This document shows positions 25,829-35,706 of a stretch of 64,000 nt of DNA, piece by piece. How positions within the stretch are numbered: position 1 is the stretch's first letter; each line of letters starts with the position of its first letter. Origin of the DNA: Motilibacter deserti (GTDB lineage: Bacteria > Actinomycetota > Actinomycetes > Motilibacterales > Motilibacteraceae); assembly GCF_011250635.1 (NCBI RefSeq), contig NZ_JAANNP010000002.1, positions 1 to 64,000 of the forward strand. Reading direction: 5' to 3'. The notes under the pieces were generated by a model that worked only from the letters and a program-made list of their open reading frames with translations, made no database searches and had not been told where the DNA came from. The position numbers and the translations under genes were made by a program.

Positions 25829-26965
25829 TCACGCACCCCGCACGACGTCGACGTGGACGTGGTCGCGGTGCTGGAGGATGTCGTTCGACGGGTTCGACGA
25901 GCGGTAGGGCCGCCACCCCTCGTCGGAGCGGCGGGCGGTCCAGATCTGGTCGTCGTAGATCACCGTGGCGATCGAGAGCCGGTCGGCGTGGGCCACGAGC
26001 CAGTACGACAAGGCCCACCCGTCGCGCTGGTTGGCCGCCGACGCGGGGCGGAAGAACACGTCGACCGCCCGCCCCTCGTAGTGCGCCGAGCCCTCCATGT
26101 GCCCGGACGAGACACCGCCCGGGGCGAAGCCGCCGAGCGACTGCTTGCCGAACACACGCTCGACCTGTGCCCGCACAGCCGCCGCCCGCGCGGTGAGGCC
26201 ACCACGCCCCATCGGCTGCGGGCGTACGTCGGCCGACCCGACCTCGCACGTGAGCGCCCCCTCGGAGGCGCCGGTGAGGGCGAGCGCGAGGGCGGCCGCC
26301 TCGTCCTCGTGCTTGGCGTAGGCGTCGGGGTAGCCGCTGCGCTGCACGGCCTGCGCCGCCTGGGTGAGCGGCATGGCCTGCCAGCCGCCGACCTTGCGCA
26401 GCCCGGCGTAGAACCTGCCGGCGGCGTGCACCGGGTCCCGCACCTGCTTCGCCGTGCCCCATCCCTGGGACGGGCGCTGCTGGAAGAGCCCGAGCGAGTC
26501 CCGGTCCCCGTGGTCGAGGTTGCGCAGGCCGGACTCCTGCATCGCGGTCGCGAGGGCGACCGTGACGGCCCGGCGGTTCATCCCCTGTCGCAGCCCGACC
26601 CCGGCGATCGTCGACGCGTTGGCGGCCTGGTCCACGTCGAGCGACAGGACGGTGTCGCCACCGCGCTGCACCTGGCACGGCTTGTCGCCGGGGACGAGGG
26701 GCAGCTCGTCGGGGAGCAGGTCGAGCACGTTGCGCGCGAGCAGCGTGATGCCGAGCCCGATGCCGAGCAGGACGGCGGCCCAGCCCCAGCGGGTGTCGCG
26801 GCGCGGTGGCCGACGGGCCGGAGGGCGGCGCGGGCGGGCCGGGGGAGCGGCCGGCCGGCGCGTACCGGTCGATGCGGTGCGTTTGGCGGGCGCGCGGCCC
26901 GCCCCGCTCCGCGCGGCAGGCGCAGGACGGGGCGTCCGTTGCGGTCCGCGGGTCGTCGGTGGCAC
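25829..26965 (-). CDS. membrane-anchored protein with lytic-transglycosylase-like and ARB_07466-like domains
   Basis: A 378-residue protein. The first ~57 residues are a basic Pro/Arg-rich cytoplasmic tail. A TM helix follows (WGWAAVLLGIGLGITLLA), then a lysozyme-like module (about 125-200: VALATAMQESGLRNLDHGDR, DSLGLFQQRPSQGWG). The C-terminal domain has GHMEGSAHYEGRAVDVF and QHRDHVHVDVV, matching the neighbouring lipoprotein. The Gln-Glu-Ser and GLFQQR features are those of resuscitation-factor/transglycosylase-like domains, so a peptidoglycan role is likely. GTG 26965 is the start; the ribosome site is weak. It is 58 bp upstream of the lipoprotein gene on the same strand. Confidence 0.75.
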   Translation of the reverse strand: MPPTTRGPQRTPRPAPAARSGAGRAPAKRTASTGTRRPAAPPARPRRPPARRPPRRDTRWGWAAVLLGIGLGITLLARNVLDLLPDELPLVPGDKPCQVQRGGDTVLSLDVDQAANASTIAGVGLRQGMNRRAVTVALATAMQESGLRNLDHGDRDSLGLFQQRPSQGWGTAKQVRDPVHAAGRFYAGLRKVGGWQAMPLTQAAQAVQRSGYPDAYAKHEDEAAALALALTGASEGALTCEVGSADVRPQPMGRGGLTARAAAVRAQVERVFGKQSLGGFAPGGVSSGHMEGSAHYEGRAVDVFFRPASAANQRDGWALSYWLVAHADRLSIATVIYDDQIWTARRSDEGWRPYRSSNPSNDILQHRDHVHVDVVRGA

Positions 26966-27040
26966 GTCGGGACCAACTGTGCCCGATGCGACGGGCGTTC
27001 CCGCGCTGCCACGCGGACGGCGTAATCTGGACCGGGAATG

Positions 27041-27071
27041 GTTGAAAGCTCAACCTCGTTCGGTGTACCGT
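27041..27071 (+). promoter_or_regulatory. promoter with a MarR-type palindrome upstream of yceI
   Basis: GTTGA-AAGC-TCAAC (27041-27054) is a perfect inverted repeat of the TTGA/TCAA kind bound by MarR-family proteins. It covers TTGAAA (27042-27047), a good -35 box; TACCGT at 27066-27071 is an 18-bp-spaced -10. A repressor bound here would block RNA polymerase. Confidence 0.55.
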
Positions 27072-27161
27072 ACGACGTAGTTGCCGGAGCAACGAGCGCG
27101 ACGTAGGCCGTGCCCCGCTCCGGAGAACGGAACCCTCCACCGCTTCCCGAAGGAGCAGGCC

Positions 27162-27740
27162 ATGACCAGCACCGACTTCGACGCCCCCACCTCGGCCATC
27201 GAGGACCTGACCGGCGACTACACGATCGACGTCACGCACAGCCGCGTCGGCTTCGTCGCCCGCCACGCGATGGTCACGAAGGTCCGTGGCCACTTCGGCG
27301 AGTTCGAGGGCTCGGCCCACCTCGACGCCGCGGACCCGGCCAAGTCCAGCGCGAAGCTGTCGATCAAGGTCGCGAGCGTCGACACCAACCAGGCCCAGCG
27401 TGACGAGCACCTTCGCACGGGCGACTTCTTCGAGGCCGAGACCTACCCGGAGATCACCTTCGTCAGCACCTCCACTGAGAAGTTGGACGACGAGAACTTC
27501 CGGCTCAACGGCGACCTGACGATCAAGGGCGTCACCCGCCCGGTCTCGGTCGACTTCGAGTTCACGGGCACCGCGAAGGACCCGTTCGGCAACCTGCGCG
27601 CCGGCTTCGAGGGCAAGACCACGATCAAGCGCTCGGACTGGGGCCTGACCTACAACGCCGCGCTCGAGACCGGTGGCGTGCTCGTCAGCGACAAGATCGT
27701 CCTCGAGTTCGACATCTCGGCGATCAAGAACGCCGCCTGA
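27162..27740 (+). CDS. YceI family protein
   Basis: A 192-residue YceI/lipocalin-like beta-barrel that binds a polyisoprenoid or similar amphiphile in its family. Family marks are YTIDVTHSRVGFVARHAMVTKVRG at the start (the first part of the barrel), SIKVASVDTNQAQRDEHL and the closing W-G-L-T-Y-N segment. There is no signal peptide, so it is a cytoplasmic form as is common in actinobacteria. ATG 27162 has AAGGAG 7 nt upstream. A MarR-like operator lies ~110 bp upstream, so induction by a phenolic or oxidative signal is possible. Confidence 0.92.
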   Translation: MTSTDFDAPTSAIEDLTGDYTIDVTHSRVGFVARHAMVTKVRGHFGEFEGSAHLDAADPAKSSAKLSIKVASVDTNQAQRDEHLRTGDFFEAETYPEITFVSTSTEKLDDENFRLNGDLTIKGVTRPVSVDFEFTGTAKDPFGNLRAGFEGKTTIKRSDWGLTYNAALETGGVLVSDKIVLEFDISAIKNAA

Positions 27741-27782
27741 CGCACTTGCCGCGCTGTTGACGCAGCGTCCTGGACAGCAGGA

Positions 27783-27823
27783 GCGCCCCGGTGCCCACCA
27801 CCTCTGCGGTGGGCACGGGGCGC
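27783..27823. terminator. bidirectional terminator between yceI and dapD
   Basis: GCGCCCC plus GTGCCCACC pair with GGTGGGCAC plus GGGGCGC with a single-base bulge, a 16-bp stem, followed on + by TTTCT. It serves convergent yceI and dapD. Confidence 0.88.
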
Positions 27824-27857
27824 TTTCTGCGTGTGTCTGCGAGTATCCGGGACGCCG

Positions 27858-28838
27858 TCAGTCGTTGGCGTGCAGCGCCTCGTTGAGCCCGCCCCAGCTG
27901 CCGGTGCGGGCGACCGCCTCGACCGTGCCCGTGACGCTGTTGCGGCGGAAGAGCACGCCGGTGCGGCCGGAGAGCTCACGCGCCTTGACCACCGACCCGT
28001 CCGGGAGCGTCACCTTGGTGCCGGCCGTGATGTAGAGCCCTGCCTCGACGACCGACTCGTCGCCGAGCGAGATCCCGAGGCCGGAGTTCGCGCCGAGCAG
28101 GCACCGCTCGCCGATCGTCACCTTCTCCGTCCCGCCGCCGGAGAGCGTGCCCATGATCGACGCGCCGCCACCGACGTCGGAGCCGTCACCGACCACCACG
28201 CCCTGGCTGATGCGGCCCTCGACCATCGAGGCGCCGAGCGTCCCGGCGTTGAAGTTCACGAACCCCTCGTGCATGACCGTCGTGCCCGCGGCCAGATGGG
28301 CGCCGAGGCGGACCCGCGACGCGTCCGCGATGCGTACGCCGGCCGGCAGCACGTAGTCCGTCATCTGGGGGAACTTGTCCACGCCGCGCACGTGGGCCTT
28401 GCGCCCCTCGGCGAGCAGCCGCAGCCGCGTCTCCTCGAACCCTTCAGGGGCGCACGGCCCGGCCTCGGTCCACACGACGTTGGCGAGGATCCCGAAGATC
28501 CCGTCCAGGTTGACGTCGTTGGGACGGACGAGACGGTGCGAGAGCAGGTGCAGCCGGAGGTACGCGTCGGAGGCGTCCGCGGGAGCGGCGTCGAGGTCGA
28601 TGACGCGGCGCACGGTGTCCAGGCGCACGCCGCGGCCGGCGTCGTCGCCCACGAGCCGGCGCAGCTGGTCGGCCGTGTGCCCTCCGTCGTGCTCGTCGGT
28701 CGGCTCGCCCAGCGCGGGCGCGGGGTACCACGTGTCGAGCGTGACCCCTTCGTACGTGGACGTCGCGAGGCCCCAGCCCCACGCCGTACGGGTCGTCTCG
28801 TTCGCATCGATGGCCACGGGGCCAGGTGCCTCGGTCAC
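27858..28838 (-). CDS. dapD: 2,3,4,5-tetrahydropyridine-2,6-dicarboxylate N-succinyltransferase DapD
   Basis: A 326-residue acyltransferase that succinylates tetrahydrodipicolinate from succinyl-CoA, the step before DapC. It has the left-handed beta-helix of hexapeptide repeats in the C-terminal half ([56 protein letters not shown]), matching the long actinobacterial DapD rather than the short E. coli form. GTG 28838 is the start: a TACCGT -10 box on the minus strand ends 6 nt before it, giving a leaderless mRNA from a promoter shared with dapE. A strong terminator follows. Confidence 0.95.
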   Translation of the reverse strand: MTEAPGPVAIDANETTRTAWGWGLATSTYEGVTLDTWYPAPALGEPTDEHDGGHTADQLRRLVGDDAGRGVRLDTVRRVIDLDAAPADASDAYLRLHLLSHRLVRPNDVNLDGIFGILANVVWTEAGPCAPEGFEETRLRLLAEGRKAHVRGVDKFPQMTDYVLPAGVRIADASRVRLGAHLAAGTTVMHEGFVNFNAGTLGASMVEGRISQGVVVGDGSDVGGGASIMGTLSGGGTEKVTIGERCLLGANSGLGISLGDESVVEAGLYITAGTKVTLPDGSVVKARELSGRTGVLFRRNSVTGTVEAVARTGSWGGLNEALHAND

Positions 28839-28843
28839 GCGGT

Positions 28844-28850
28844 TACGGTA
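28844..28850. promoter_or_regulatory. overlapping bidirectional -10 element of dapD and dapE
   Basis: TACGGTA reads as TACGGT on + (28844-28849) and TACCGT on - (28850-28845). Each TAnnnT ends exactly 6 nt before its own GTG start (28856 on +, 28838 on -). One near-symmetrical box can thus start both leaderless mRNAs in opposite directions. Confidence 0.75.
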
Positions 28851-28855
28851 TCGCC

Positions 28856-29935
28856 GTGCCGTCCCCCGACCTTCCCAGCCTCGATCTGACCATGGACGTC
28901 GTCGCGCTCACCGCCGCGGTGTGCGACGTCCCTTCGGTGAGCGGCTCCGAGGCGCCGCTGGCCGACGCCGTCGAGGAGGCGCTGCGCAAGGTCCCCGGGC
29001 TGGCCGTCGACCGCGACGGCGACGCGGTGGTTGCCCGGACCATGCTGGGGCGCCCCGAACGGGCGGTCGTCGCCGGCCACCTCGACACCGTGCCGCTCGC
29101 CGCCGGCAGCCTGCCGACCCGGCTCGAGGGCGGCGTGCTCCACGGGCGCGGCGCCGTCGACATGAAGGGCGGCGTCGCGGTGGCGCTGCGGCTCGCCGCC
29201 ACCGTCCCGGCCCCGACGCGCGACGTCACCTACGTGTTCTACGACCACGAGGAGGTCGAGGCCGCGCGCAACGGGCTCGGCCGCATCGCGCGCACGCACC
29301 CCGAGTGGCTCGCGGCGGACTTCGCGATCCTCATGGAGCCCAGCGACGCGCAGGTCGAGGGGGGCTGCAACGGCACGCTGCGCGCCGAGGTCACGACGCG
29401 CGGAGTGGCAGCGCACAGCGCCCGGGCGTGGATGGGGCGCAATGCGATTCACGAAGCCGGGATCCTGCTCGACCGGCTGCGGGCCTACGAGCCGCGCGAG
29501 GTGGAGGTGGACGGGCTCGTCTATCGCGAAGGGCTCAACGCCGTCCTCGTACGCGGCGGAGTCGCCGGCAACGTGATCCCGGACGAGTGCGTGGTGACGG
29601 TCAACTACCGCTTCGCCCCGACGTTGTCCGTCGAGGAGGCCGAGCAGCACGTGCGCCATCTCTTCGAGGGCTACGACGTCCGGGTCGTGGACGCCGCCGC
29701 CGGAGCGCGCCCGGGGTTGAACGTGCCCGCCGCGGCGGCCTTCGTCGCCGCGGTCGGTGCGGAGCCGAAGCCGAAGTACGGCTGGACCGACGTCGCCCGC
29801 TTCTCCGCGCTCGGCGTCCCGGCGGTGAACTACGGGCCCGGGGACCCCTCGCTCGCGCACCGCGACGACGAACGGGTCCCGGTCGCGCAGCTCCTCGCCT
29901 GTGAGGAGCGGCTGCGCGCCTGGCTGACCTCCTGA
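28856..29935 (+). CDS. dapE: succinyl-diaminopimelate desuccinylase DapE
   Basis: An M20-family zinc hydrolase of 359 residues that removes succinate from N-succinyl-LL-DAP, the step after DapC. Metal and catalytic motifs are [26 protein letters not shown] (catalytic Glu-Glu), [14 protein letters not shown] and the late His in SLAHRDDE. The dimerisation insert is present ([20 protein letters not shown]). GTG 28856 is chosen because the shared -10 box ends 6 nt before it; ATG 28892 is a less likely internal start. It faces away from dapD, with only 17 bp between the start codons. Confidence 0.95.
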   Translation: MPSPDLPSLDLTMDVVALTAAVCDVPSVSGSEAPLADAVEEALRKVPGLAVDRDGDAVVARTMLGRPERAVVAGHLDTVPLAAGSLPTRLEGGVLHGRGAVDMKGGVAVALRLAATVPAPTRDVTYVFYDHEEVEAARNGLGRIARTHPEWLAADFAILMEPSDAQVEGGCNGTLRAEVTTRGVAAHSARAWMGRNAIHEAGILLDRLRAYEPREVEVDGLVYREGLNAVLVRGGVAGNVIPDECVVTVNYRFAPTLSVEEAEQHVRHLFEGYDVRVVDAAAGARPGLNVPAAAAFVAAVGAEPKPKYGWTDVARFSALGVPAVNYGPGDPSLAHRDDERVPVAQLLACEERLRAWLTS

Positions 29936-29943
29936 GTGCGGGG

Positions 29944-31797
29944 TCAGCGCGCCCGGGCCTCCGGGCCTGACCTGCGGACCGGGCGCGGCCGGTCCTCCGG
30001 GTGCGCCCGCAGGGCGACGAGGGCGATGTCGTCGTCGGCCCCGGGAGCCAGCTCCGCGAGCAGCGCCTCGCAGAGCAGCTCCAGCGGCAGGGAGTGCAGC
30101 CGGCGTACGGCCTCGGCCAGCCGCTCCAGCCCCACGTCGAGCGCCTCGCCGCGCCGCTCGACGAGCCCGTCGGTGTAGAGGACCACGGTCGACCCGGGCG
30201 CGAGCGTGACCGAGTAGTCCGCCCGTGGCACGTCAGGGGCGAGCCCGAGCAGCAGGTCGGCCGGGCGCTCGAGCACGCTGACCTCGCCCGTCGCCTCCGC
30301 GAGCAGCGGCGGCGGGTGCCCGGCGTTGGACCAGCGCAGCGTACGCAGCCCGGCCCTGCGCTCCTCGAGCGTCTGCTCGACCCGGGCGACCACCGCGGTG
30401 GCGAGCGCGTCGAGCCCGAGCTGGCGGACGGCGCCGTCCAGCGTCGTCAGCAGCCCGGCGGGGGTGTAGCTCCCGGCGAAGGCGATGCCGCGCAGCAGGT
30501 TGCGCAGCTGCCCCATGGCGGCGGCCGCCGTCCGGTCGTGCCCCGTGACGTCACCGATGGCGAGGGTGGTCGTGCCGTCGGGGGAGAGGAACGCGTCGTA
30601 CCAGTCGCCACCGACCTGCGCCTCCTGCGCGGCCGGCAGGTAGCGGACGGCGATCTCGAGGTGGTCCGGCTGCGGCGGGTCGGTGAGCAGCGAGCGCTGC
30701 AGCGTCTCCGCCAGGCTGCGGGTCGCCTTCGCCTGCTGCCGCTCGGCCTGCAGCCGCGTGACGCGGTCGACGGCCTGCGCGCACTGCGCGGCGAAGGCGT
30801 GCAGCAGCCGGACGTCGTCCTGGTCGAAGGCCTGCGGCTGCCGCCACCCGAGCGCCAGCGAGCCGAGCAGCTGGTCGCCGGCGCGCAGCGGCAGCACCGC
30901 CCACGCCTCGAGCTCGGGTGCAGGCGACATGTGCACGGCGTCGTCGCCGTAGCGCTCACGCAGCTCGGCCCGGTCGTGGACGATCACGGCCTCGCCACGG
31001 GCGGCGGTGCCGATGGGCATGTGGGTGTCGAGCGGCAACGGCTCGCCGCGGGAGTACGCCCGGTCGCCCGAGCTGTCCGTCACGGTCAGGTCGAGGGCCT
31101 TCCCACGGCGCAGGGCGACGACCGCCGTGTCCGCCCCCACCGTCGGCCGGCCGTGCTCGAAGAGCCGGGCCAGGACGTCCTCCAGCGTCTCCGCCCCGGC
31201 CAGCGCGGAGGCGGTGAGCGCCAGCCCGGCCAGTCGCAGCGCGGTCTGCCGCTCCCGCTCGTTGGCGGCCCGCAGCGCGGCGTTGGACCCCTCGAGCTCC
31301 CTGGTGCGGGCGAAGAGGTCGGACTCGACCTGCTCCACCCGCTCCCGCCACTGCTGGCCCCGGGCGGCCTCGTCACGCACGCGCACGTAGTCGGTGATGT
31401 CGTCCGACCGGTGCAGCAGCAGCGCGACGTTGCCGTCCTCGTCGAGGATCGGGACGTTGCGCGGGCTCCAGTAGCGCTCCTCGTAGCTCCCGTCCGGCAT
31501 CGGGATGTCGTACTTCTGGATCGGCATCGTCACCGGCTGCTTGGTGTCCCGCGCGCGGGCGAGGGATGCGCTGAGGTTGCGCAGCCCGTCGGCGGCGGGG
31601 TCGTCCGGGTTCATCGGGAAGACGTCGAAGAGGTTGCGGCCGACCGTCCCCTCGAGCGTGGTGGCGGTGGCCTCCAGCCGGGCCCGGTTCGCGTGGACGA
31701 TCACGAAGTCGGGCGTGAGCAGCAGGAAGGGCGCCGGCGCCTCGTCGAACACCTTCGCGAAGTCGGGCGTCGGCAGCGCGCTGGGCTCCTGCCTCAC
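29944..31797 (-). CDS. PAS-GAF-PP2C (SpoIIE/RsbU) serine phosphatase
   Basis: A 617-residue soluble signalling phosphatase of the partner-switching type. It has an N-terminal PAS domain (about 10-125, FAKVFDEAPAPFLLLTPDF), a short coiled linker, GAF (about 165-320) and PP2C/SpoIIE (about 350-600, with [53 protein letters not shown], and DDDIALVALR). Unlike the large protein at 12.6 kb it has no ATPase module. GTG 31797 is the most likely start; the sequence upstream in frame looks non-coding. It ends 8 bp from convergent dapE. The phospho-substrate is presumably an STAS-domain protein elsewhere. Confidence 0.88.
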   Translation of the reverse strand: MRQEPSALPTPDFAKVFDEAPAPFLLLTPDFVIVHANRARLEATATTLEGTVGRNLFDVFPMNPDDPAADGLRNLSASLARARDTKQPVTMPIQKYDIPMPDGSYEERYWSPRNVPILDEDGNVALLLHRSDDITDYVRVRDEAARGQQWRERVEQVESDLFARTRELEGSNAALRAANERERQTALRLAGLALTASALAGAETLEDVLARLFEHGRPTVGADTAVVALRRGKALDLTVTDSSGDRAYSRGEPLPLDTHMPIGTAARGEAVIVHDRAELRERYGDDAVHMSPAPELEAWAVLPLRAGDQLLGSLALGWRQPQAFDQDDVRLLHAFAAQCAQAVDRVTRLQAERQQAKATRSLAETLQRSLLTDPPQPDHLEIAVRYLPAAQEAQVGGDWYDAFLSPDGTTTLAIGDVTGHDRTAAAAMGQLRNLLRGIAFAGSYTPAGLLTTLDGAVRQLGLDALATAVVARVEQTLEERRAGLRTLRWSNAGHPPPLLAEATGEVSVLERPADLLLGLAPDVPRADYSVTLAPGSTVVLYTDGLVERRGEALDVGLERLAEAVRRLHSLPLELLCEALLAELAPGADDDIALVALRAHPEDRPRPVRRSGPEARAR

Positions 31798-31957
31798 GCT
31801 CCGCCTCTCGTCCGGTTGCCGCACGACTGGGGTGCTTACCCCGCGCGCATGCGGTCCAACATCGTTCCCGGCGCCGGCCGGGGTTCCCTTTTGCGTCCGT
31901 CCGGGCCAGTATCGCTGTCCGGCATCACAACGCAGTGACGTCCAGGGAGGACTCTCG

Positions 31958-33277
31958 ATGCGCACGACGCACGCCAGGGCCGCCAGAGGCCTCGTCCCCG
32001 CCGCCGCCGTCGCGCTCGCGGCCGCCACGCTGATGAGCGGCCCGGCCGGCGCCGTCGACCGGACCTGCGCCGCCGCCGACAACCGGCCGACGGTGCGGTT
32101 CCTCGACACCGACAGCGGCGTGCCCAACCGCATGGCCGGCGGCGGCTGCTCTCTCAACGACCTGCTCGACGACGAGCAGGCATGGGAGAACCGCGGTTCC
32201 TTCGTCCACCACGTGCAGACCGTGGCCGAGGAGCTCGTGGGCAAGGGCCTGCTCACCATCGCCGAGCGGAACGCGCTCGTGCGCGCCGCGGCTCACTCGG
32301 AGGTCGGTGACTCCGCCGGCTACACCACCATCCTCGACGGGACGCCGGAGTCGTTCGCGAAGTGGGCGTACGCCGGCCGTGGTGGGTTCAACCGCAACGC
32401 CGACGGCACCGTGACGAGCCGCGTCGGCGCGACCGGCGGCTTCGGCACGCTCTGGTACACCGGCGCGCAGTACGCCGACTTCTCCATGCGCCTGCAGTTC
32501 CGTGACGACGCACCCGGCACGACCCGCGGCAACAGCGGTGTGCAGGTGCGGTTCCCCGCCCTGTCCGCACCGGTCCCGGGGTGCCCGACGACCTTCAACG
32601 GCGCCGAGCAGAACAACCTCTCCTGGATCGCCGTCAACTGCGGCCACGAGATCCAGATCAACGACTCGCCCGAGGTCGGCAACAACGACCCGCGCAAGAC
32701 CGGCTCCGTCTACGGCTTCAAGGACAACAACCTCGCCCAGGCGCGGCCGACGGAGAAGGGCGTCTGGAACGACCTCGAGATCCGCGTGGTCGGCCAGCAC
32801 TACACCGTCATCCGCAACGGCGTCGTCATCAACGAGTACGAGAACGTGCCCGGCGTGCCGCTGCAGGGCCGCCCGCTCGACCCGCTGTCCGACGCCCGCG
32901 GCCTGGTCGGCCACGTCGGCCTGCAGGCCCACGGCTCGGCGCCGGACGTCGTGTCGTTCCGCAACGTGCGCGTGCGCGACCTCGGCGAGGACGCGGAGGA
33001 GGGCACCTGGTTCGACGAGGCCGCGGCGGCGCTCGACGCGTACCAGGCCTCCGGCGACCTGCCCGCCCACGTGCTCGCCAGCCTGCGCGAACGGCTCGTC
33101 CGGGCCCAGGCCGCGGCCGAGAGCGGCAGCGAGGTGCGCGCCATCGGGTTCCTCGGCCAGTACCTCGCCCGGGTGCAGAACCAGGTGAAGGACGCGACGG
33201 TGCGCGCGCCGCTGCTGGCGCAGGGGCTGCAGCTCTCGCAGATCCTGCAGGAGATGGACGAGGCCGAGGGCTTCTAG
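31958..33277 (+). CDS. secreted DUF1080 / 3-keto-disaccharide hydrolase-domain protein
   Basis: A 439-residue exported protein. It has a signal peptide (GLVPAAAVALAAATL, cleavage near SGPAGAVD), a region with Cys-containing GGGCSLNDLLDDEQ, then a jelly-roll DUF1080 domain (about 110-330: YTTILDGTPESFAKWAYAG, GFGTLWYTG, RGNSGVQVRFP, SVYGFKDNN, WNDLEIRVVGQHYTVIRNG). The C-terminal ~110 residues are helical (LRERLVRAQAAAESGSE). DUF1080 proteins bind or cleave sugars; some cut 3-keto-glycosides. The catalytic residues cannot be named here. GGGAGG lies 8-9 nt before ATG 31958. Confidence 0.82.
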   Translation: MRTTHARAARGLVPAAAVALAAATLMSGPAGAVDRTCAAADNRPTVRFLDTDSGVPNRMAGGGCSLNDLLDDEQAWENRGSFVHHVQTVAEELVGKGLLTIAERNALVRAAAHSEVGDSAGYTTILDGTPESFAKWAYAGRGGFNRNADGTVTSRVGATGGFGTLWYTGAQYADFSMRLQFRDDAPGTTRGNSGVQVRFPALSAPVPGCPTTFNGAEQNNLSWIAVNCGHEIQINDSPEVGNNDPRKTGSVYGFKDNNLAQARPTEKGVWNDLEIRVVGQHYTVIRNGVVINEYENVPGVPLQGRPLDPLSDARGLVGHVGLQAHGSAPDVVSFRNVRVRDLGEDAEEGTWFDEAAAALDAYQASGDLPAHVLASLRERLVRAQAAAESGSEVRAIGFLGQYLARVQNQVKDATVRAPLLAQGLQLSQILQEMDEAEGF

Positions 33278-33351
33278 CCCCGGTCGGCGTACGGGCCCGG
33301 GGCCGCGACGGCCCCGGGCCCGTCGCGTCGCGGGCCGTTAGGGTCGGGGGC

Positions 33352-34161
<810 letters not shown>

Positions 34162-34163
34162 CC

Positions 34164-34769
34164 ATGGCGGCGATCTGCGTGTATTGCGCTTCCGGTGAGT
34201 CGATCGACGAGTCCTACAAGCAGCTCGCCTCGGACGTCGGGGCGGAGATCGCCGCCCGGGGCCACTCCCTCGTCAGCGGCGGCGGCCGGGTGTCCATGAT
34301 GGGCGCCGTCGCGCGTGCGGCCCGCGCCGGCGGCGCCCACACGCTCGGGGTGATCCCGCAGGCGCTGCGCGACCTCGAGGTCGCCGACGTCGAGGCCGAC
34401 GAGCTCGTCGTCACCCCCGGCATGCGTGAGCGCAAGGCGCTCATGGACCAGCGGGCGGACGCCTTCCTCACGCTCCCCGGCGGCCTCGGCACGCTCGAGG
34501 AGCTGCTGGAGATCTGGGTCGCCCGCAGCCTGGGGCTGCACGACAAGCCCGTCGTCGTGCTTGACCCGGACGGCGTCTACGCCCCGCTGCGCGAGCAGGT
34601 GCGGCGGTTGGCTGAAGCTCGATTCGTGCGTCCGGCTGCGGTCGAAGCGTGTGTGTGGGCGTCGTCGGTCGACGAGGCGTTCGACGCGTTCGACCGGCTG
34701 TGGGCTGCCGGGCGCGTCGAGCGGCCCGCTCGCGAGGAGGCCGAGGAGCTGCTGGAGTTCGAGCCGTAG
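34164..34769 (+). CDS. LOG family protein (TIGR00730), short form
   Basis: A 201-residue LOG-type protein, closer in length to cytokinin riboside 5'-monophosphate phosphoribohydrolase. It has ICVYCASGESIDESYKQLA, GGGRVSMMGAVA, RERKALMDQRADAFLTL and PGGLGTLEE. ATG 34164 lies 2 bp after the first LOG gene, so it is co-translated. The two proteins differ in length and in the sugar-loop motif, so they are unlikely to be redundant. Physiological substrates in bacteria are not settled. Confidence 0.9.
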   Translation: MAAICVYCASGESIDESYKQLASDVGAEIAARGHSLVSGGGRVSMMGAVARAARAGGAHTLGVIPQALRDLEVADVEADELVVTPGMRERKALMDQRADAFLTLPGGLGTLEELLEIWVARSLGLHDKPVVVLDPDGVYAPLREQVRRLAEARFVRPAAVEACVWASSVDEAFDAFDRLWAAGRVERPAREEAEELLEFEP

Positions 34770-34776
34770 CAGGCGC

Positions 34777-35646
34777 TCACGCCATGCCGCGGCGTACCTC
34801 CGCCGGCTGCCGCGTGCCCCGGATGCACCCGACCATGTCCAGCACCCGCCGGGTGGCCCGCACGTCGTGCGCCCGGAACACCTGCGCCCCCAGCCACGCC
34901 GAGACCGCCGTCGCCGCCAGCGTGCCCTCGAGCCGCTCGTCGGTCGGCAGCCCCAGCGACTCCCCGACGAAGTCCTTGCGCGACATGGCGACGAGCACGG
35001 GCCAGCCGGTGGCGGCCAGCTCAGGCAGCCGCCGGGTCACCTCGAGGGAGTGGCGGGTGGCCTTGCCGAAGTCGTGGGCCGGGTCGATGAGCACCCCGTC
35101 ACGGCGTACGCCCGCGGCCACGGCCTGCTCGGCCAGGCCGGTCACGGTCGACAGCACGTCCGCGACGACGTCGTCGTACGCCGGGCGGTGCGGGTCGGTC
35201 CGCGGCGGCAGCCCCCCGGTGTGGGTGCAGACGTAGCCCGCGCCGAACTCCGCGGCCACCTCGAGGAGCCCCGGGTCGTGGCCCGCCCACGCGTCGTTGA
35301 GCAGGTCGGCGCCGGCCGAGCAGACGGCGCGGCCCACGTCCGCGCGCCAGGTGTCGACGCTGATGACGAGGTCGGCATGGCGGGCGCGCACGCGCTCGAC
35401 GAAGCCGACGACGCGGCGCGCCTCCTCGAGCGCGTCGACGTCCGGGCCGTAGCCCGCCTTCACCCCGCCGATGTCCACGATCTCGGCGCCGTCGGCGACG
35501 GCCCGGTCGACGGCCTCGAGCGCGGCGTCCTCGGCGTAGGTCGCGCCGCGGTCGAAGAACGAGTCCGGCGTGCGGTTGACCACCGCCATCACCAGCAGGT
35601 CGGCGTCGTCGAACGTCCTCGTCCCCAGCCGGAGCGGCACGCGCAT
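34777..35646 (-). CDS. folP: dihydropteroate synthase
   Basis: A 289-residue TIM-barrel enzyme that joins p-aminobenzoate to dihydropterin pyrophosphate in folate synthesis. Signatures are VMAVVNRTPDSFFDRG, IVDIGGVKAGYG, ISVDTWRADV, LNDAWAGHDPG and DPAHDFGK. Loop 1 reads VNRTPDSF, as in canonical enzymes. The actinobacterial FolP2-like paralog, which need not be active, is the other possibility; the DIGGVKAGYG segment differs from the usual DIGGESTRPG, which favours caution. ATG 35646 lies right after GGAGGG; GTG 35640 is better spaced (7 nt) and may be the true start. Confidence 0.85.
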   Translation of the reverse strand: MRVPLRLGTRTFDDADLLVMAVVNRTPDSFFDRGATYAEDAALEAVDRAVADGAEIVDIGGVKAGYGPDVDALEEARRVVGFVERVRARHADLVISVDTWRADVGRAVCSAGADLLNDAWAGHDPGLLEVAAEFGAGYVCTHTGGLPPRTDPHRPAYDDVVADVLSTVTGLAEQAVAAGVRRDGVLIDPAHDFGKATRHSLEVTRRLPELAATGWPVLVAMSRKDFVGESLGLPTDERLEGTLAATAVSAWLGAQVFRAHDVRATRRVLDMVGCIRGTRQPAEVRRGMA

Positions 35647-35706
35647 CCCTCCACAGAACCGGTCTCGCGGTGGCCCCTTGCCGCACCGCGATGGCACGAT
35701 CCTGCC

